From assembly GCA_938091085.1 (NCBI GenBank), contig CALKOC010000008.1, positions 1 to 64,000 of the forward strand: a stretch of DNA of 64,000 nucleotides. The letters are read 5' to 3'. Under the pieces are notes generated by a model. It worked only from the letters and a program-made list of their open reading frames with translations. It ran no database searches and was not told the DNA's origin. The stretch's first letter is position 1; each line of letters begins with the position of its first letter. The stretch comes from an uncultured Alphaproteobacteria bacterium (GTDB lineage Bacteria > Pseudomonadota > Alphaproteobacteria > RS24). Position numbers and translations under genes: made by a program. Below are positions 8,742-19,055 of this stretch, piece by piece.

Positions 8742-10460
8742 CTAATTTCCAGCAGGTTCGGGCTTAAGTAAGGCCCTTCCCCACATTGTACCATAAAAAA
8801 TTCGGCCTTTTTCATCAATGGTAGGGCCAGAGAATTCTGAATTAAACTTCTGCCCGCCGATAATATAATGAAATGTTTCATTGCCAGTATCCCAATTCAG
8901 GGCTTCCAGCGTCCATTCCTTATTGCGCGCACCGATAAAATACACCTGCCTTGTACCGAGACTGACCCAAGGTACACCATTAGGGGAGCTGACCTCGGCA
9001 TTCACCCAAGCATTATAAAGTTTTCGAGTCTCTGGGTCCCATTGAAATTTTTGTACACCATAAGGTTGAATATCTGGATTACCGCCAAGCGGCCCAATGA
9101 ACAAACCATTCACACCACCATCTTTCGGCATGAATGATGGCACATTTCTCGGCTGGTTATTAACCACAAGAACACCATACCCTGCGACAATTACAGTTTG
9201 TTCAGTCTGAATTTTTTTAAGATTTAGTGGCCCCATCGTTACCGGTGCTAGACCGGCAATGCGGCGTGAAGGGGCGCCCGGTAATTTTTCCCAGTCCTCG
9301 GGAATTGCATCGCGCCACATTAGCGTGATATTCATAAGATCATCACCATCAGTCAATGCAATCAATCGATCTTCATCGCCAAATCCCATAAGGGCTGGTG
9401 TCGCACCGGACCCCCCGCCCTTGCTACTGCGATATTCCGCGACCCATGCGCCGTCTTTTTCATCCTTAGAGAAATCTGCACCAGTCCAGATAACTTTATG
9501 CATATGATTGCGAGACACGACGTAAATGCCGCCCTCGTCATCAAGCGCAATAGAGTTTCTAACCCAACCATAACCGACCCCCAATGACTCGGTGTTTTCT
9601 TCATCTGCATATGTCAGTTGAATGATACGATGCTGCGTCAAATCAGAAGAAATGGCGACCAGATATCCGTTTTCCGTCGGGTAAACAATCCAGCCATCAT
9701 AGGTCATATTCATACCCACTGTTGGACCAGCAGCGTTTTCCGGCAGTCTGAAAATAGCTTTTTCAACAATTTCAGAGCCTGCGTCACCTTCTACAGCATC
9801 ACCGTATGCACGGATTGAACCATCTTTATTGGCAATATAAATCCAGCCGTTTTTCCCAACGACACAATAAACGCCAGAAATATCCATTAACGGACTGACT
9901 GCTTTCATTGCCGTCGGCAAATTCCAGACACTATTATCCTTGTCTAGACTTGCCGTAATTTTCTCTGCCCAAGCCTCATTATATTTTTCGAATTTGTCAC
10001 TCGGCATATGCGCCAAGATTTCATAAGTCTCACTATCCAACTTATAGATACCATTAACGCCATTGGCCCAAATAACACGCCTTCCATCGGGGTATAGGCT
10101 GGATGTATAAGCACCAAAATAACCTGGCCCCAAAAATTGATAGACAATTTCCTCTGGCTTTAATCTTCGCGTCACATCCATCGGACCTTTAATCGCAGTG
10201 GCATCCTGTTGAGAAGGATCACCATGCGGTAAAGCATTTACGCCATCAGCAAGTTCGGTATTTTTCGGTGCCAGGAGCATACCCACATCTGAACCGCGAA
10301 GAGCCTCAGGCAGATCAGGTGCTAAGGACAATGCTGGCCATTGCTTTCCGGGGACTGGCGTTTTGCCAGGCGGCATTAAAATTTTAACTGTAATTGCCAA
10401 CCCAGCAATTAGTAACAAAAGGCCTGCAAAGGCCGTAAGAATGATTTTTTTAAATGACAT
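8742..10460 (-). CDS. membrane-anchored beta-propeller-like protein of unknown function
   Basis: N-terminal TM helix (ILTAFAGLLLLIAGLAITV); repeated GWIYIANKDGSI / DGWIVYPTENGYLVAIS blade-like motifs. Confidence 0.5.
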   Translation of the reverse strand: MSFKKIILTAFAGLLLLIAGLAITVKILMPPGKTPVPGKQWPALSLAPDLPEALRGSDVGMLLAPKNTELADGVNALPHGDPSQQDATAIKGPMDVTRRLKPEEIVYQFLGPGYFGAYTSSLYPDGRRVIWANGVNGIYKLDSETYEILAHMPSDKFEKYNEAWAEKITASLDKDNSVWNLPTAMKAVSPLMDISGVYCVVGKNGWIYIANKDGSIRAYGDAVEGDAGSEIVEKAIFRLPENAAGPTVGMNMTYDGWIVYPTENGYLVAISSDLTQHRIIQLTYADEENTESLGVGYGWVRNSIALDDEGGIYVVSRNHMHKVIWTGADFSKDEKDGAWVAEYRSSKGGGSGATPALMGFGDEDRLIALTDGDDLMNITLMWRDAIPEDWEKLPGAPSRRIAGLAPVTMGPLNLKKIQTEQTVIVAGYGVLVVNNQPRNVPSFMPKDGGVNGLFIGPLGGNPDIQPYGVQKFQWDPETRKLYNAWVNAEVSSPNGVPWVSLGTRQVYFIGARNKEWTLEALNWDTGNETFHYIIGGQKFNSEFSGPTIDEKGRIFYGTMWGRALLKPEPAGN

Positions 10461-10471
10461 GAGTTTTTCTC

Positions 10472-10918
10472 TTATTCTTGTGCTTGAAAATCTGCTGGCA
10501 GGTTATGGAAATAACTACACTCTTCATTACGATGGCGAATACGCCAACCTTTATCGGTGCGCACAAATTCATCGACATACCAAGCACCTACAAAAAAGAC
10601 ATGGGGTTGATTTTCCCGTTCAACTATCATTGGGTTAAATAAAATTGTACGGGTCTTGGCTTCATCACCATTAAAATTGATAAGCGGCACACCAATCATG
10701 TGCTGGCCACCATTAAATTGCTGTAAAGCCCTGTCCAGATATTCTTTAGCTTCCGGCAAAGTACATTTCAGGCCACCGGTGGCGGTGTAATCTATAATCG
10801 CATCTTCAGTGAAAAAGTTATCCAAAGCCTCCCAATCTCTATTATCAATCGCTTCACAATAGAGTGCGAGAATGTTTTGAATCTCCATTCTGTCCGATAG
10901 TTCTTGATGACTGATCAT
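10472..10918 (-). CDS. SnoaL-like domain protein
   Basis: IQNILALYCEAIDNRDWEALDNFFTEDAIIDYTATGG; typical SnoaL_4 motif. Confidence 0.75.
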   Translation of the reverse strand: MISHQELSDRMEIQNILALYCEAIDNRDWEALDNFFTEDAIIDYTATGGLKCTLPEAKEYLDRALQQFNGGQHMIGVPLINFNGDEAKTRTILFNPMIVERENQPHVFFVGAWYVDEFVRTDKGWRIRHRNEECSYFHNLPADFQAQE

Positions 10919-10961
10919 GATACCCCCCGATCATTTAATTTTAAGCACTTACTAAATTAGA

Positions 10962-12119
10962 CTAGCCTTCTCCCAGATAGTTTTGGCGATATACCGCAAA
11001 TTTTTCTTTAATCATGTCTTCTGAAAGACCAAAATCAGAAATGTCGTATTTGTGCGGCGCCCGGTCCTCTCTTTTATTAGCTTCAATCCACTGCCCCATA
11101 TCCTCAATGACATCCGGGGTAACATCTATACCTGCCGCCTCTAAAACACGCTGTCCTTGCCCAACAGGATCTTTCAACAATTCGGGATATTTTACATCCA
11201 CGAATCTGTTCTCTGGAGACTTTGAACGAACCGACATAAAAGAATCCGTCCATTGGCTTAATCTTTCAAACCAATATTCCCCAACCATTGCATGAGTAAT
11301 ATCTTCTGACCCCATGCGATAGAGTGTGGATTCCATACTACAATAAGACGGCACAGTTGAAACCGGATCGCGGTGGGTCATAACAATTTTCGCGTCTGGA
11401 AAAATCTTCATCGCCGTATCCAGCGCCATCAAATGACCCGGTGTTTTAAGCACCCACTTTTTGCCCTGACGCGATGGGTCCTGCCACATAAAAGCCTGAT
11501 AGATTTCTCTCAAGTCTTTGTATGCCTGCTCACTATCTTGTGTTCCGAGCCAAGCGGCATAACTCGGCACATAATATGATGCCTCCAGCATACTGCTTGA
11601 AAAAAGCTGACCGAGAATAATGACTTCCTCGTCTGGCTGATCGATGCTCATCGGGTGAATGGACATAATCTCAGGAATTTTCTCTACCATATAGGCCAGT
11701 ATGCCTTTAGCCGCTTCACGACGCTGGCTCGAGTCACCTTGTGTCTCTCCAGGGAAAGGGGCATAGTTTTGTGTCTCATACCATTTAACACCTGTCATGC
11801 CTTTGGCTGAAGACAACATGCGATGCATCATGGTGCTACCTGTTCGCGGCAGACCAACAACGATTGCACTTACATCTACGGGCAGTTCTTTTATCTCAGG
11901 ATTTTGCTTTACCAATTCGATATGGCGCAATCGATTAACCATGGCATTGATAACCATGCCTTGGGCGCCACCGAGACCTTCTTCATTGAGTCGCGCATCA
12001 TCGTTAATCGATTCAATGAATTTATCCATATGACCGAAAAACCATGTATCACCAAAATCATCCAGACCGGCGGTTTGTCGGGCGGCATCAAGAAGCACAC
12101 CCCTTTCGGGCATGCTCAT
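10962..12119 (-). CDS. sulfotransferase family protein
   Basis: AIVVGLPRTGSTMMHRML (5'-phosphosulfate-binding-loop-like) and KIVMTHRDPVSTVPS (3'-phosphate-binding-like) motifs. Confidence 0.85.
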   Translation of the reverse strand: MSMPERGVLLDAARQTAGLDDFGDTWFFGHMDKFIESINDDARLNEEGLGGAQGMVINAMVNRLRHIELVKQNPEIKELPVDVSAIVVGLPRTGSTMMHRMLSSAKGMTGVKWYETQNYAPFPGETQGDSSQRREAAKGILAYMVEKIPEIMSIHPMSIDQPDEEVIILGQLFSSSMLEASYYVPSYAAWLGTQDSEQAYKDLREIYQAFMWQDPSRQGKKWVLKTPGHLMALDTAMKIFPDAKIVMTHRDPVSTVPSYCSMESTLYRMGSEDITHAMVGEYWFERLSQWTDSFMSVRSKSPENRFVDVKYPELLKDPVGQGQRVLEAAGIDVTPDVIEDMGQWIEANKREDRAPHKYDISDFGLSEDMIKEKFAVYRQNYLGEG

Positions 12120-12886
12120 ATACCGTAACCTCCCGATACAGAAATCTGCTGACCAGTTACATAAGCTGCACGATTGGATGCAAGAAACACTGCAGCATGA
12201 CCAATCTCCTCAGGCTGACCCCATCTTTTAAGCGCCAGATTCTTATGAACTTCCGTGACCCATGTTTCGTCAAAATGCCCTTTCTTGGTCAGTTCGAGAA
12301 ACATGCCTGCTTCGATAACGCCAACTAGAACACTATTTGCACGAATTTGATTACGCCCTTCTTCACGCGCAATACCTTGAATGAGCGACTCGTTCGCCGC
12401 CTTCGGTGAAACAGACAAAACGTCTTCATCAGGAAACTTCCAGTCACCCGCAGAACCGAGATGCACCAGCGACCCACCCCCATTTTCGCGCATATGCAAA
12501 ATGCTTGCCTGCGCGGCAGCAAAGAAACCATTAACCTCAGTATTAATTGCCCGCTTCCATTGCTCAGTTGTAACATCAGCAATCCTTACCTGATCAACAA
12601 GTGGTCCCGCCCCCCATACAAGTGTGTGGACACGACCATGCGTTTCAGCCGCTTCGGCAAGCGCTTTCGCGGCGGCACCATCCTCGGTTACATCACAATG
12701 ATGAAGTGAAACTTTGCGCCCTAAGGCTTCAGCTTGTTCAGCAATGCCTTTTGCAACGTCTTCTTTTGAGCGCCAAATAAGAGCCAAGTCAGCCCCTGCT
12801 TTTGCGAATTCCATTGCAACATGTTGACCAATACCTCCAGTCGCACCAAAAATTAAAACCGCTCCTTGTGAAAACATTTCCTGCAT
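12116..12886 (-). CDS. SDR family oxidoreductase
   Basis: GATGGIGQHVA cofactor motif; C-terminal YVTGQQISVSGGYGI. Confidence 0.85.
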   Translation of the reverse strand: MQEMFSQGAVLIFGATGGIGQHVAMEFAKAGADLALIWRSKEDVAKGIAEQAEALGRKVSLHHCDVTEDGAAAKALAEAAETHGRVHTLVWGAGPLVDQVRIADVTTEQWKRAINTEVNGFFAAAQASILHMRENGGGSLVHLGSAGDWKFPDEDVLSVSPKAANESLIQGIAREEGRNQIRANSVLVGVIEAGMFLELTKKGHFDETWVTEVHKNLALKRWGQPEEIGHAAVFLASNRAAYVTGQQISVSGGYGI

Positions 12887-13041
12887 ATCCACTCCCCTCA
12901 CTTAATGAAAGCTCCAGTGCTTTCGCCGTTCTTTAACAAATTGATAAACTAAAAATCTTGTGCAACAGTAACTTCATAAAATTTTGTCGCAAGTTGAATT
13001 TCATAAAATTTCTATCGAAAAAAAGTTTAGTTGGAGGTATC

Positions 13042-13821
13042 ATGCTTTTAAAAGATAAAGTTGTAATCATTAATGGGGTCGGCCCGGGCATGGGACAGTC
13101 CATGGCAAAACTGGCAGCACGCGAAGGTGCTAAGGTTGGTATGGGCGCTCGCAATCAAGAGTTTTTAGACTCTGTCGCTGCAGAAATAAAAGAGAGTGGC
13201 GGCGAAGTTGTTGCTGTATCAACCGATATCTCACAAGAAGACCAATGCCAAAACCTCGCCAATAAAGTTGTCGAAGCTTTTGGCAGAATCGATGGATTAG
13301 TGAACTCCGCTTATCTTCATGGTGAATGGGCAACAACTGATGTTGCAGACACCTCAAGCTGGTCAGCCCTTTATGAAGTGAACTGCCTTGGTGCTCTGCG
13401 TATGGCGCAAGCCTGCCTCCCTTCAATGAAAGAGCAAGGCGGCGGGGCGATTGTGAATGTTTCAACAATGGCAACAGTCAATCCATTTCCCGGAGAAGCT
13501 GCCTATGCAGCAAGCAAGGGCGCGATGCTCGCAATGACACGCCACATGGCAAAAGATTTTGGACAATTCGGTATCCGCGTGAATGCCACCCGCATGGGTT
13601 GGATTGGCGGTAAGCCGGTTTATGATTATATCGATCGACAGGTAGAGGCTGGCTTTGACAGAGATGCGGTTGTCGGTGAAATCACTCAGCGTATCCCTCT
13701 CGGCATTATTCCGCCGGAAGAAGATTGCGCTTTGGCGGTTCTCTATTTTATCTCAGATTATGCACGCGTTGTTTCCGGAGGCACTCTGGATGTCAATGGC
13801 GGTCAATATATGGCGCCATAA
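13042..13821 (+). CDS. SDR family oxidoreductase
   Basis: INGVGPGMGQSMAKLA, YAASKGAM catalytic YxxxK, SGGTLDVNGGQYMAP; ATG preceded by GGAGG. Confidence 0.88.
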   Translation: MLLKDKVVIINGVGPGMGQSMAKLAAREGAKVGMGARNQEFLDSVAAEIKESGGEVVAVSTDISQEDQCQNLANKVVEAFGRIDGLVNSAYLHGEWATTDVADTSSWSALYEVNCLGALRMAQACLPSMKEQGGGAIVNVSTMATVNPFPGEAAYAASKGAMLAMTRHMAKDFGQFGIRVNATRMGWIGGKPVYDYIDRQVEAGFDRDAVVGEITQRIPLGIIPPEEDCALAVLYFISDYARVVSGGTLDVNGGQYMAP

Positions 13822-13824
13822 TCC

Positions 13825-14889
13825 ATGGCAGCTCAATCACCTGCGGATGTCTGGAAGGACTTTTGTCATCAACTGGAACAAGCCGGTTCGGATGTACTTA
13901 ATTGGGAGGCTTCACCAATGGAGCAGGCAGAGGGGTTAAGATACCTCTCCCGCCTGTTACGCATTAGCCTTGATATGAATCTTGAAAATGCTGATCCGGC
14001 GTTTCCCTATTTTTATCAAGCCTCCCACGAGACAGCTAAAATCGGCGCTGATAATCCTGATAATATTTACTTAAACGCAACCATTAGCGGACATCATAGC
14101 TACCGCGTTTACGGCAATCGTGGCAGCGCACCGGTTTTCAGCTTTGGCAGTAAAGCCAACCGCTATGCCGTTGACGGCACCATGGCATCCACCGGAGAAC
14201 TTGATGTGCGCGATATGCATGTCGAACCCGATGGAAGCTTCGAAGTGATTGTCAGTAAAGACAAACAAGAAGGCAACTGGCTCCCTCTTGCCGAAGATAG
14301 TTCAATGTTGCTTGTCAGACAGACATTCCTAGATCGCAATTCAGAGGAGCCAGCTAAGGTTCGCATTGAAACCATAGACGGGCCAGCCACACCGCCTTTG
14401 GCCGAAACACAAAATATTGCAGCTGCGTTGACGCGCAGCACAGCTTTTGTGCAGGGAACAGCAAAACTCTTTATCAACTGGGCTGAAACATTCCGGAGTA
14501 ACAATCTCAACACGCTTGATACAGTTGACCAGACAATGTTTTTCAAGGCCGGCGGCGATGCGATGATTTATTATCTCCATGGCTACTGGGATATTCCATC
14601 TGGTAAGGCGTTAAAAATCAAAACATCAATCCCAGAATGCGAGGGCTGGAATTTTCAGCTTAACAATATCTGGATGGAGTCTCTTGATTATCGATATCAC
14701 GACATTCACGTTAACAACGCTTCGGCAAAACTTGACGATGATGGCGGGGTAACGATTATTGTCGGCGAACGCGACCCCGGCTTTGGCAACTGGCTCGATA
14801 CGGCTGGCCACACAAGAGGCACAATGTTGCTCCGCTGGACAGGCGCTAATGAACATCCCGTTCCGACCTGTGAGGTAATAGATTTATGA
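13825..14889 (+). CDS. DUF1214-like protein of unknown function
   Basis: GSFEVIVSKDKQEGNWLPL...LLVRQTFLDR and GFGNWLDTAGHTRGTMLLRW, shared with ORF 42676-44124. Confidence 0.55.
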   Translation: MAAQSPADVWKDFCHQLEQAGSDVLNWEASPMEQAEGLRYLSRLLRISLDMNLENADPAFPYFYQASHETAKIGADNPDNIYLNATISGHHSYRVYGNRGSAPVFSFGSKANRYAVDGTMASTGELDVRDMHVEPDGSFEVIVSKDKQEGNWLPLAEDSSMLLVRQTFLDRNSEEPAKVRIETIDGPATPPLAETQNIAAALTRSTAFVQGTAKLFINWAETFRSNNLNTLDTVDQTMFFKAGGDAMIYYLHGYWDIPSGKALKIKTSIPECEGWNFQLNNIWMESLDYRYHDIHVNNASAKLDDDGGVTIIVGERDPGFGNWLDTAGHTRGTMLLRWTGANEHPVPTCEVIDL

Positions 14890-15356
14890 CTGAAACATTA
14901 GAAACACGACTTGAAGCTCTAGAGGCAGAAAGCGCAATTCGTAAGCTCAAATACATATATCTAAATGCATGTGACAGCAAAGATGTAGAGACGATTAAAG
15001 CTTGCTTCACCGAAGATGCCGAGTTGGATTATCCGCCTATCGGAAAATTCGGGCTTGACGGTCTTGTTGATATTTTCACGCAGATGGCCGCCACCACGCC
15101 AATAACAGATGTGCATCAGGCACATAATGGCGTGATAAATATTGACGGCGATACGGCGACTGGATTTTGGAATCTTGGTTTCGCAACTTACGATCCAAGA
15201 GATAAATCTTTCCGTCTACTATCGAGTTTCTATCACGACCGCTACCGTAAAACAGAAGCAGGTTGGAAGATAAGCTATTCACGTTCTGAGCCACGGGCAA
15301 TCGTGGATGGCAGTCTCGCAGAAGACAGCATAAAAGCGGAGTGGCTCGCTGAATAA
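14886..15356 (+). CDS. SnoaL-like domain protein
   Basis: [41 protein letters not shown] overlap with the upstream gene. Confidence 0.75.
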   Translation: MTETLETRLEALEAESAIRKLKYIYLNACDSKDVETIKACFTEDAELDYPPIGKFGLDGLVDIFTQMAATTPITDVHQAHNGVINIDGDTATGFWNLGFATYDPRDKSFRLLSSFYHDRYRKTEAGWKISYSRSEPRAIVDGSLAEDSIKAEWLAE

Positions 15357-15394
15357 GTCCCATTAGATTTGCAGACCGACCGGAGGGTTTGGCT

Positions 15395-17311
15395 ATGAAA
15401 CTTATAAAGAAGATTTTTGTTATTCTGTCTGTTTCATTGGCAGCGGTAGCACTGGGTGTTATTATTTTCGATGCCTCAACTCGCTTTAACGACCCAATTT
15501 GGGAGACGGTTGAAGAAGGAACAATTGAAGCCAACATTCCGGAAAAGGAAAAACTATCCTTTAACCCAACGCGTCATTTATTATGGGGCGACTTGCATGT
15601 CCACACATCTTATTCCTATGACGCTTACACTATGGGCACACGCTCCCTGCCAAACGATGCCTATATATTTATGCGTGGCGGCACGATTAAGCATGCCTTC
15701 GGCTACCCTATTCGCGCCGGACGCCCCCTAGATTTTGGTGCCGTTACGGACCATGCAAAATATTTAAACGGACCGCGCAATATGGCAGGCTTAATGAGTG
15801 ACGCGCCGGATGAAGAAATTATCAATGGTTTAAAAAAAGGCAGTGCGTTGCAATACACCTACAGCTTCGTTAATCGCCTGACCAGTACAATGGGTTCGAT
15901 TGAAGCGCGGGACAAATATTTTGGCACAGTTGACGTCAATGACGTATCTATGAGCGCATGGGCAGCAACAATTGAAGCCGCTGAGATGCATAATGACCCC
16001 GGCAGATTTACAACATTCGTAGGTTATGAATGGACTTCAATGCCGAATGAAGAAAACCTTCATAGAAATGTAATTTATAAATCCACACATGTACCGGAAT
16101 ACCCAGTCTCATCAGCCGTGTCCGAAAACCCGGAGGACTTATGGCGCGCACTTGATGAGCAGCGCACGCAAGGCATGGAGATGCTGGCGATACCTCATAA
16201 CTCAAATGTAAGTGACGGTAAAATGTTCGAGTCCCTCACCTTTGAGGGCAAACCTATGAGCGCCGAATATGCCGATTTGAGAAATCGCAATGAACCATTG
16301 GTCGAAATTTTTCAGGTAAAAGGTTCATCAGAAACGCACCCCGACCTCTCGCCAAATGATGAATTCGCCGGATTTGAAATCCTCGATCAGATGCTTACTT
16401 TTGACCAGCGCTTTAGTGAGCCCAAAGGAAGCTATGCACGAGATGCGCTTCAAACCGGATTGAACATGGCGCATCAGAATGAATTTAACCCCTATATGTT
16501 TGGCGTGATTGCAAGTAGTGACAGCCATAACTCCTCATCTTCAGTTGAAGAGGATAATTTTCACGGCAAACTACCTTTGATTGATGGTACGCCTGCGCAA
16601 CGTCTCGGGGTTTCTTTTGTGGGCCTTCCTCAAGATGTAAGTGCTTATGGCGCCGCCGGACTAGTCGCTGTCTGGGCGCAAGAAAACACCAGAGATTCTA
16701 TATTTGATGCCATGGCACGACGCGAAACATTTGCCACATCAGGGCCGCGCATGTCACTTCGGCTGTTTGCAGGATGGGATATTGATCTGGACGCGCTGGA
16801 CAGCGATTGGCTAGACGGCAATTGGCTTGAAACCGCCTATGCCCAAGCAGTGCCAATGGGCAGCATCTTGGAAGGCAGTAAAGATAATACGTCCCCCAAA
16901 CTCCTCGTTCATGCAGATAAAGACCCGATTGGCGCCAATCTCGACAGATTACAGATCATCAAATTGTGGGTGGACAGCAACGGCGAAAGCCATGAAAAAA
17001 TATTTAATATTGCCGCCTCAGATAATCGCTTGTCTCAATCAAAAGACGGCAAACTTCCACCGGTTGGTAATACCGTTAATATTGATAATGCAAGCTATGA
17101 AAATTCTATCGGCGCGGAAACACTTTCTGCAATTTGGCAGGACCCGGAATATGACCCCACACAAAACCCTCTTTATTACGCACGTGTCATTGAAATCCCG
17201 ACACCACGTTACACAACTTATGATGCAAATTTCATGGGTGTCACCGCTCCTGAACCTGCTTTAATTCAAGAACGTGCTGTCAGTTCTGCCATCTGGGTAC
17301 AAACAAAATAA
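15395..17311 (+). CDS. DUF3604 domain protein (PHP-like metal-dependent hydrolase fold)
   Basis: [22 protein letters not shown] metal-site motif, [25 protein letters not shown] before ATG 15395. Confidence 0.75.
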   Translation: MKLIKKIFVILSVSLAAVALGVIIFDASTRFNDPIWETVEEGTIEANIPEKEKLSFNPTRHLLWGDLHVHTSYSYDAYTMGTRSLPNDAYIFMRGGTIKHAFGYPIRAGRPLDFGAVTDHAKYLNGPRNMAGLMSDAPDEEIINGLKKGSALQYTYSFVNRLTSTMGSIEARDKYFGTVDVNDVSMSAWAATIEAAEMHNDPGRFTTFVGYEWTSMPNEENLHRNVIYKSTHVPEYPVSSAVSENPEDLWRALDEQRTQGMEMLAIPHNSNVSDGKMFESLTFEGKPMSAEYADLRNRNEPLVEIFQVKGSSETHPDLSPNDEFAGFEILDQMLTFDQRFSEPKGSYARDALQTGLNMAHQNEFNPYMFGVIASSDSHNSSSSVEEDNFHGKLPLIDGTPAQRLGVSFVGLPQDVSAYGAAGLVAVWAQENTRDSIFDAMARRETFATSGPRMSLRLFAGWDIDLDALDSDWLDGNWLETAYAQAVPMGSILEGSKDNTSPKLLVHADKDPIGANLDRLQIIKLWVDSNGESHEKIFNIAASDNRLSQSKDGKLPPVGNTVNIDNASYENSIGAETLSAIWQDPEYDPTQNPLYYARVIEIPTPRYTTYDANFMGVTAPEPALIQERAVSSAIWVQTK

Positions 17312-17348
17312 AGCGCCGCACCACTTATATCTGACAGTATGTTTTGCC

Positions 17349-18905
17349 CTATTCGTATTTGATGCGTCCTTTTTCGCCGTAACGACGTTGAAGTACGATT
17401 GACTCTAGTGTCCCGAAACCTTCATGAGGTGCTTCCTCAATTTTTTCTGCCGGAATAATAACATCGGCATAGTCTTTTGGAGCCCGCCACCCAGGATGCG
17501 GGTTGATTTTGACATAACTGCCTCCAATCGGATGCATACTGCGCCACTTGTTGATTTTCTTATTCAGCTTTTTCACAACCGCCGGATAATCATCTGTGAG
17601 ATCATTTTTCTCATAGGGATCGGCATCGAGATCAAATAGCTGATTGTCAAATTCAGTCGAGGTCATCTTATGGTCTATATTTTGAACCAGCTTCCATTTG
17701 CCATCAATCACGCCAAGCTGGAACCTGTTATAGACTGGAATATTGGAGGCAAAATAAAGCGCGCCCTCCCGCTTTGAAACTTTTTCGCCTGTTATCGTTG
17801 ACCAACGATTAACCCCATCAATTTCTTTCTCTGTGCCATTCTCAACACCCGCCGCATGGGTCAGTGTTGGCAGCATATCCATCACCGAAACAATCTCGTC
17901 AACCTCACTACCGGCTGCGAGTTTTTCCGGCCAGCGCATAACTGCCGTTACACGAATACCACCTTCATACACTTCAAGCTTGCCACCGCGATAAGGGCCA
18001 TTATCCGAACCGTAATTTTCAAAACCGCCATTATCACTGAAGAAAAGCACAATCGTGTTATCTGCAACGCCCTCTTCATCCAGTGCAGTCAGAACTTTGC
18101 CAATCGCCTGATCCATCGAGTCGACCATTGCCGCATAGGTTTTACGGGTACTGCCCGGCAAGTCCAGACGTAAGGGGTATTTATCCTTAAGTTCCTCGGG
18201 CGCTTCCATTGGGGAATGCGGCGCAAGGAATGGGATATAGAGCATGAAAGGCTTTGTTTTATCTCTTAGATCAGTGATGAAACGGGCAGCCTGTTCTCCA
18301 TGAACATCCGTCGCATATTCGCCATTATGGTCGACAGGCTTTCCATTTTCTTGGAAGTCATGCCCCTTAGCAATCTGATGATCAAAATAGCTAACCTGTG
18401 TATGCATATGACCATAGAAATGATCAAAGCCACGGGCGTTAGGTGTGTGCTGTTCAATCGTATGACCGAGATGCCACTTGCCAACCATCGCCGTGTTATA
18501 ACCGGCTTCCTGAAAACTTTGTGGCATGAAGTGTTCATCAAGAGATACGCCACCATTTTCCCATGGCATGAGAACTGAATAAGCAACACCAAGCTTCAGG
18601 GGGTCACGGCCAGTCATGAGCGCGGCGCGTGTGGGCGAACAAAACGGCGTGGCATAAAAGCGGTTTAGCTTCACGCCTTCATTGGCGAGACGATCAATAT
18701 GCGGGGTTTCAATATCACTGCCGTGATAGCCAACATCTGACCAACCCAAATCATCTGCTAATATAATGATAATGTTTGGTCGTTGCTCTGCTGATGCATC
18801 ATCTCCGGCTTGAGCCATTGCGGTGGTTACGTTAGCGACTAAAAAAACAGCACAGCAATAGCTTGTGACGCTTAAACGAAAAACCTTCTTAATTATATCA
18901 TTCAT
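17349..18905 (-). CDS. arylsulfatase (formylglycine-dependent sulfatase)
   Basis: NIIIILADDLGWSDVGYHGS and CSPTRAALMTGRDP (CxPxR sulfatase signature); N-terminal signal peptide. Confidence 0.92.
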   Translation of the reverse strand: MNDIIKKVFRLSVTSYCCAVFLVANVTTAMAQAGDDASAEQRPNIIIILADDLGWSDVGYHGSDIETPHIDRLANEGVKLNRFYATPFCSPTRAALMTGRDPLKLGVAYSVLMPWENGGVSLDEHFMPQSFQEAGYNTAMVGKWHLGHTIEQHTPNARGFDHFYGHMHTQVSYFDHQIAKGHDFQENGKPVDHNGEYATDVHGEQAARFITDLRDKTKPFMLYIPFLAPHSPMEAPEELKDKYPLRLDLPGSTRKTYAAMVDSMDQAIGKVLTALDEEGVADNTIVLFFSDNGGFENYGSDNGPYRGGKLEVYEGGIRVTAVMRWPEKLAAGSEVDEIVSVMDMLPTLTHAAGVENGTEKEIDGVNRWSTITGEKVSKREGALYFASNIPVYNRFQLGVIDGKWKLVQNIDHKMTSTEFDNQLFDLDADPYEKNDLTDDYPAVVKKLNKKINKWRSMHPIGGSYVKINPHPGWRAPKDYADVIIPAEKIEEAPHEGFGTLESIVLQRRYGEKGRIKYE

Positions 18906-18952
18906 TGAAATACCCCCCCCACTCATCTCATTGGATTCTTTATAACTTAATG

Positions 18953-18967
18953 ACGAATCTCATTTGA
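18953..18967. promoter_or_regulatory. putative operator box ACGAA-TCTCA-TTTGA in the sulfatase/SDR divergent region
   Basis: Same spacing as the other boxes, degenerate right arm. Confidence 0.3.
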
Positions 18968-19055
18968 AATTTCTACGTTGAGTTATAAACAATACCAGTT
19001 AGATAATGAAATCAAGTTTTGTCTAGATAGTTACGAGAAACGAAGTGAGGGTGTC

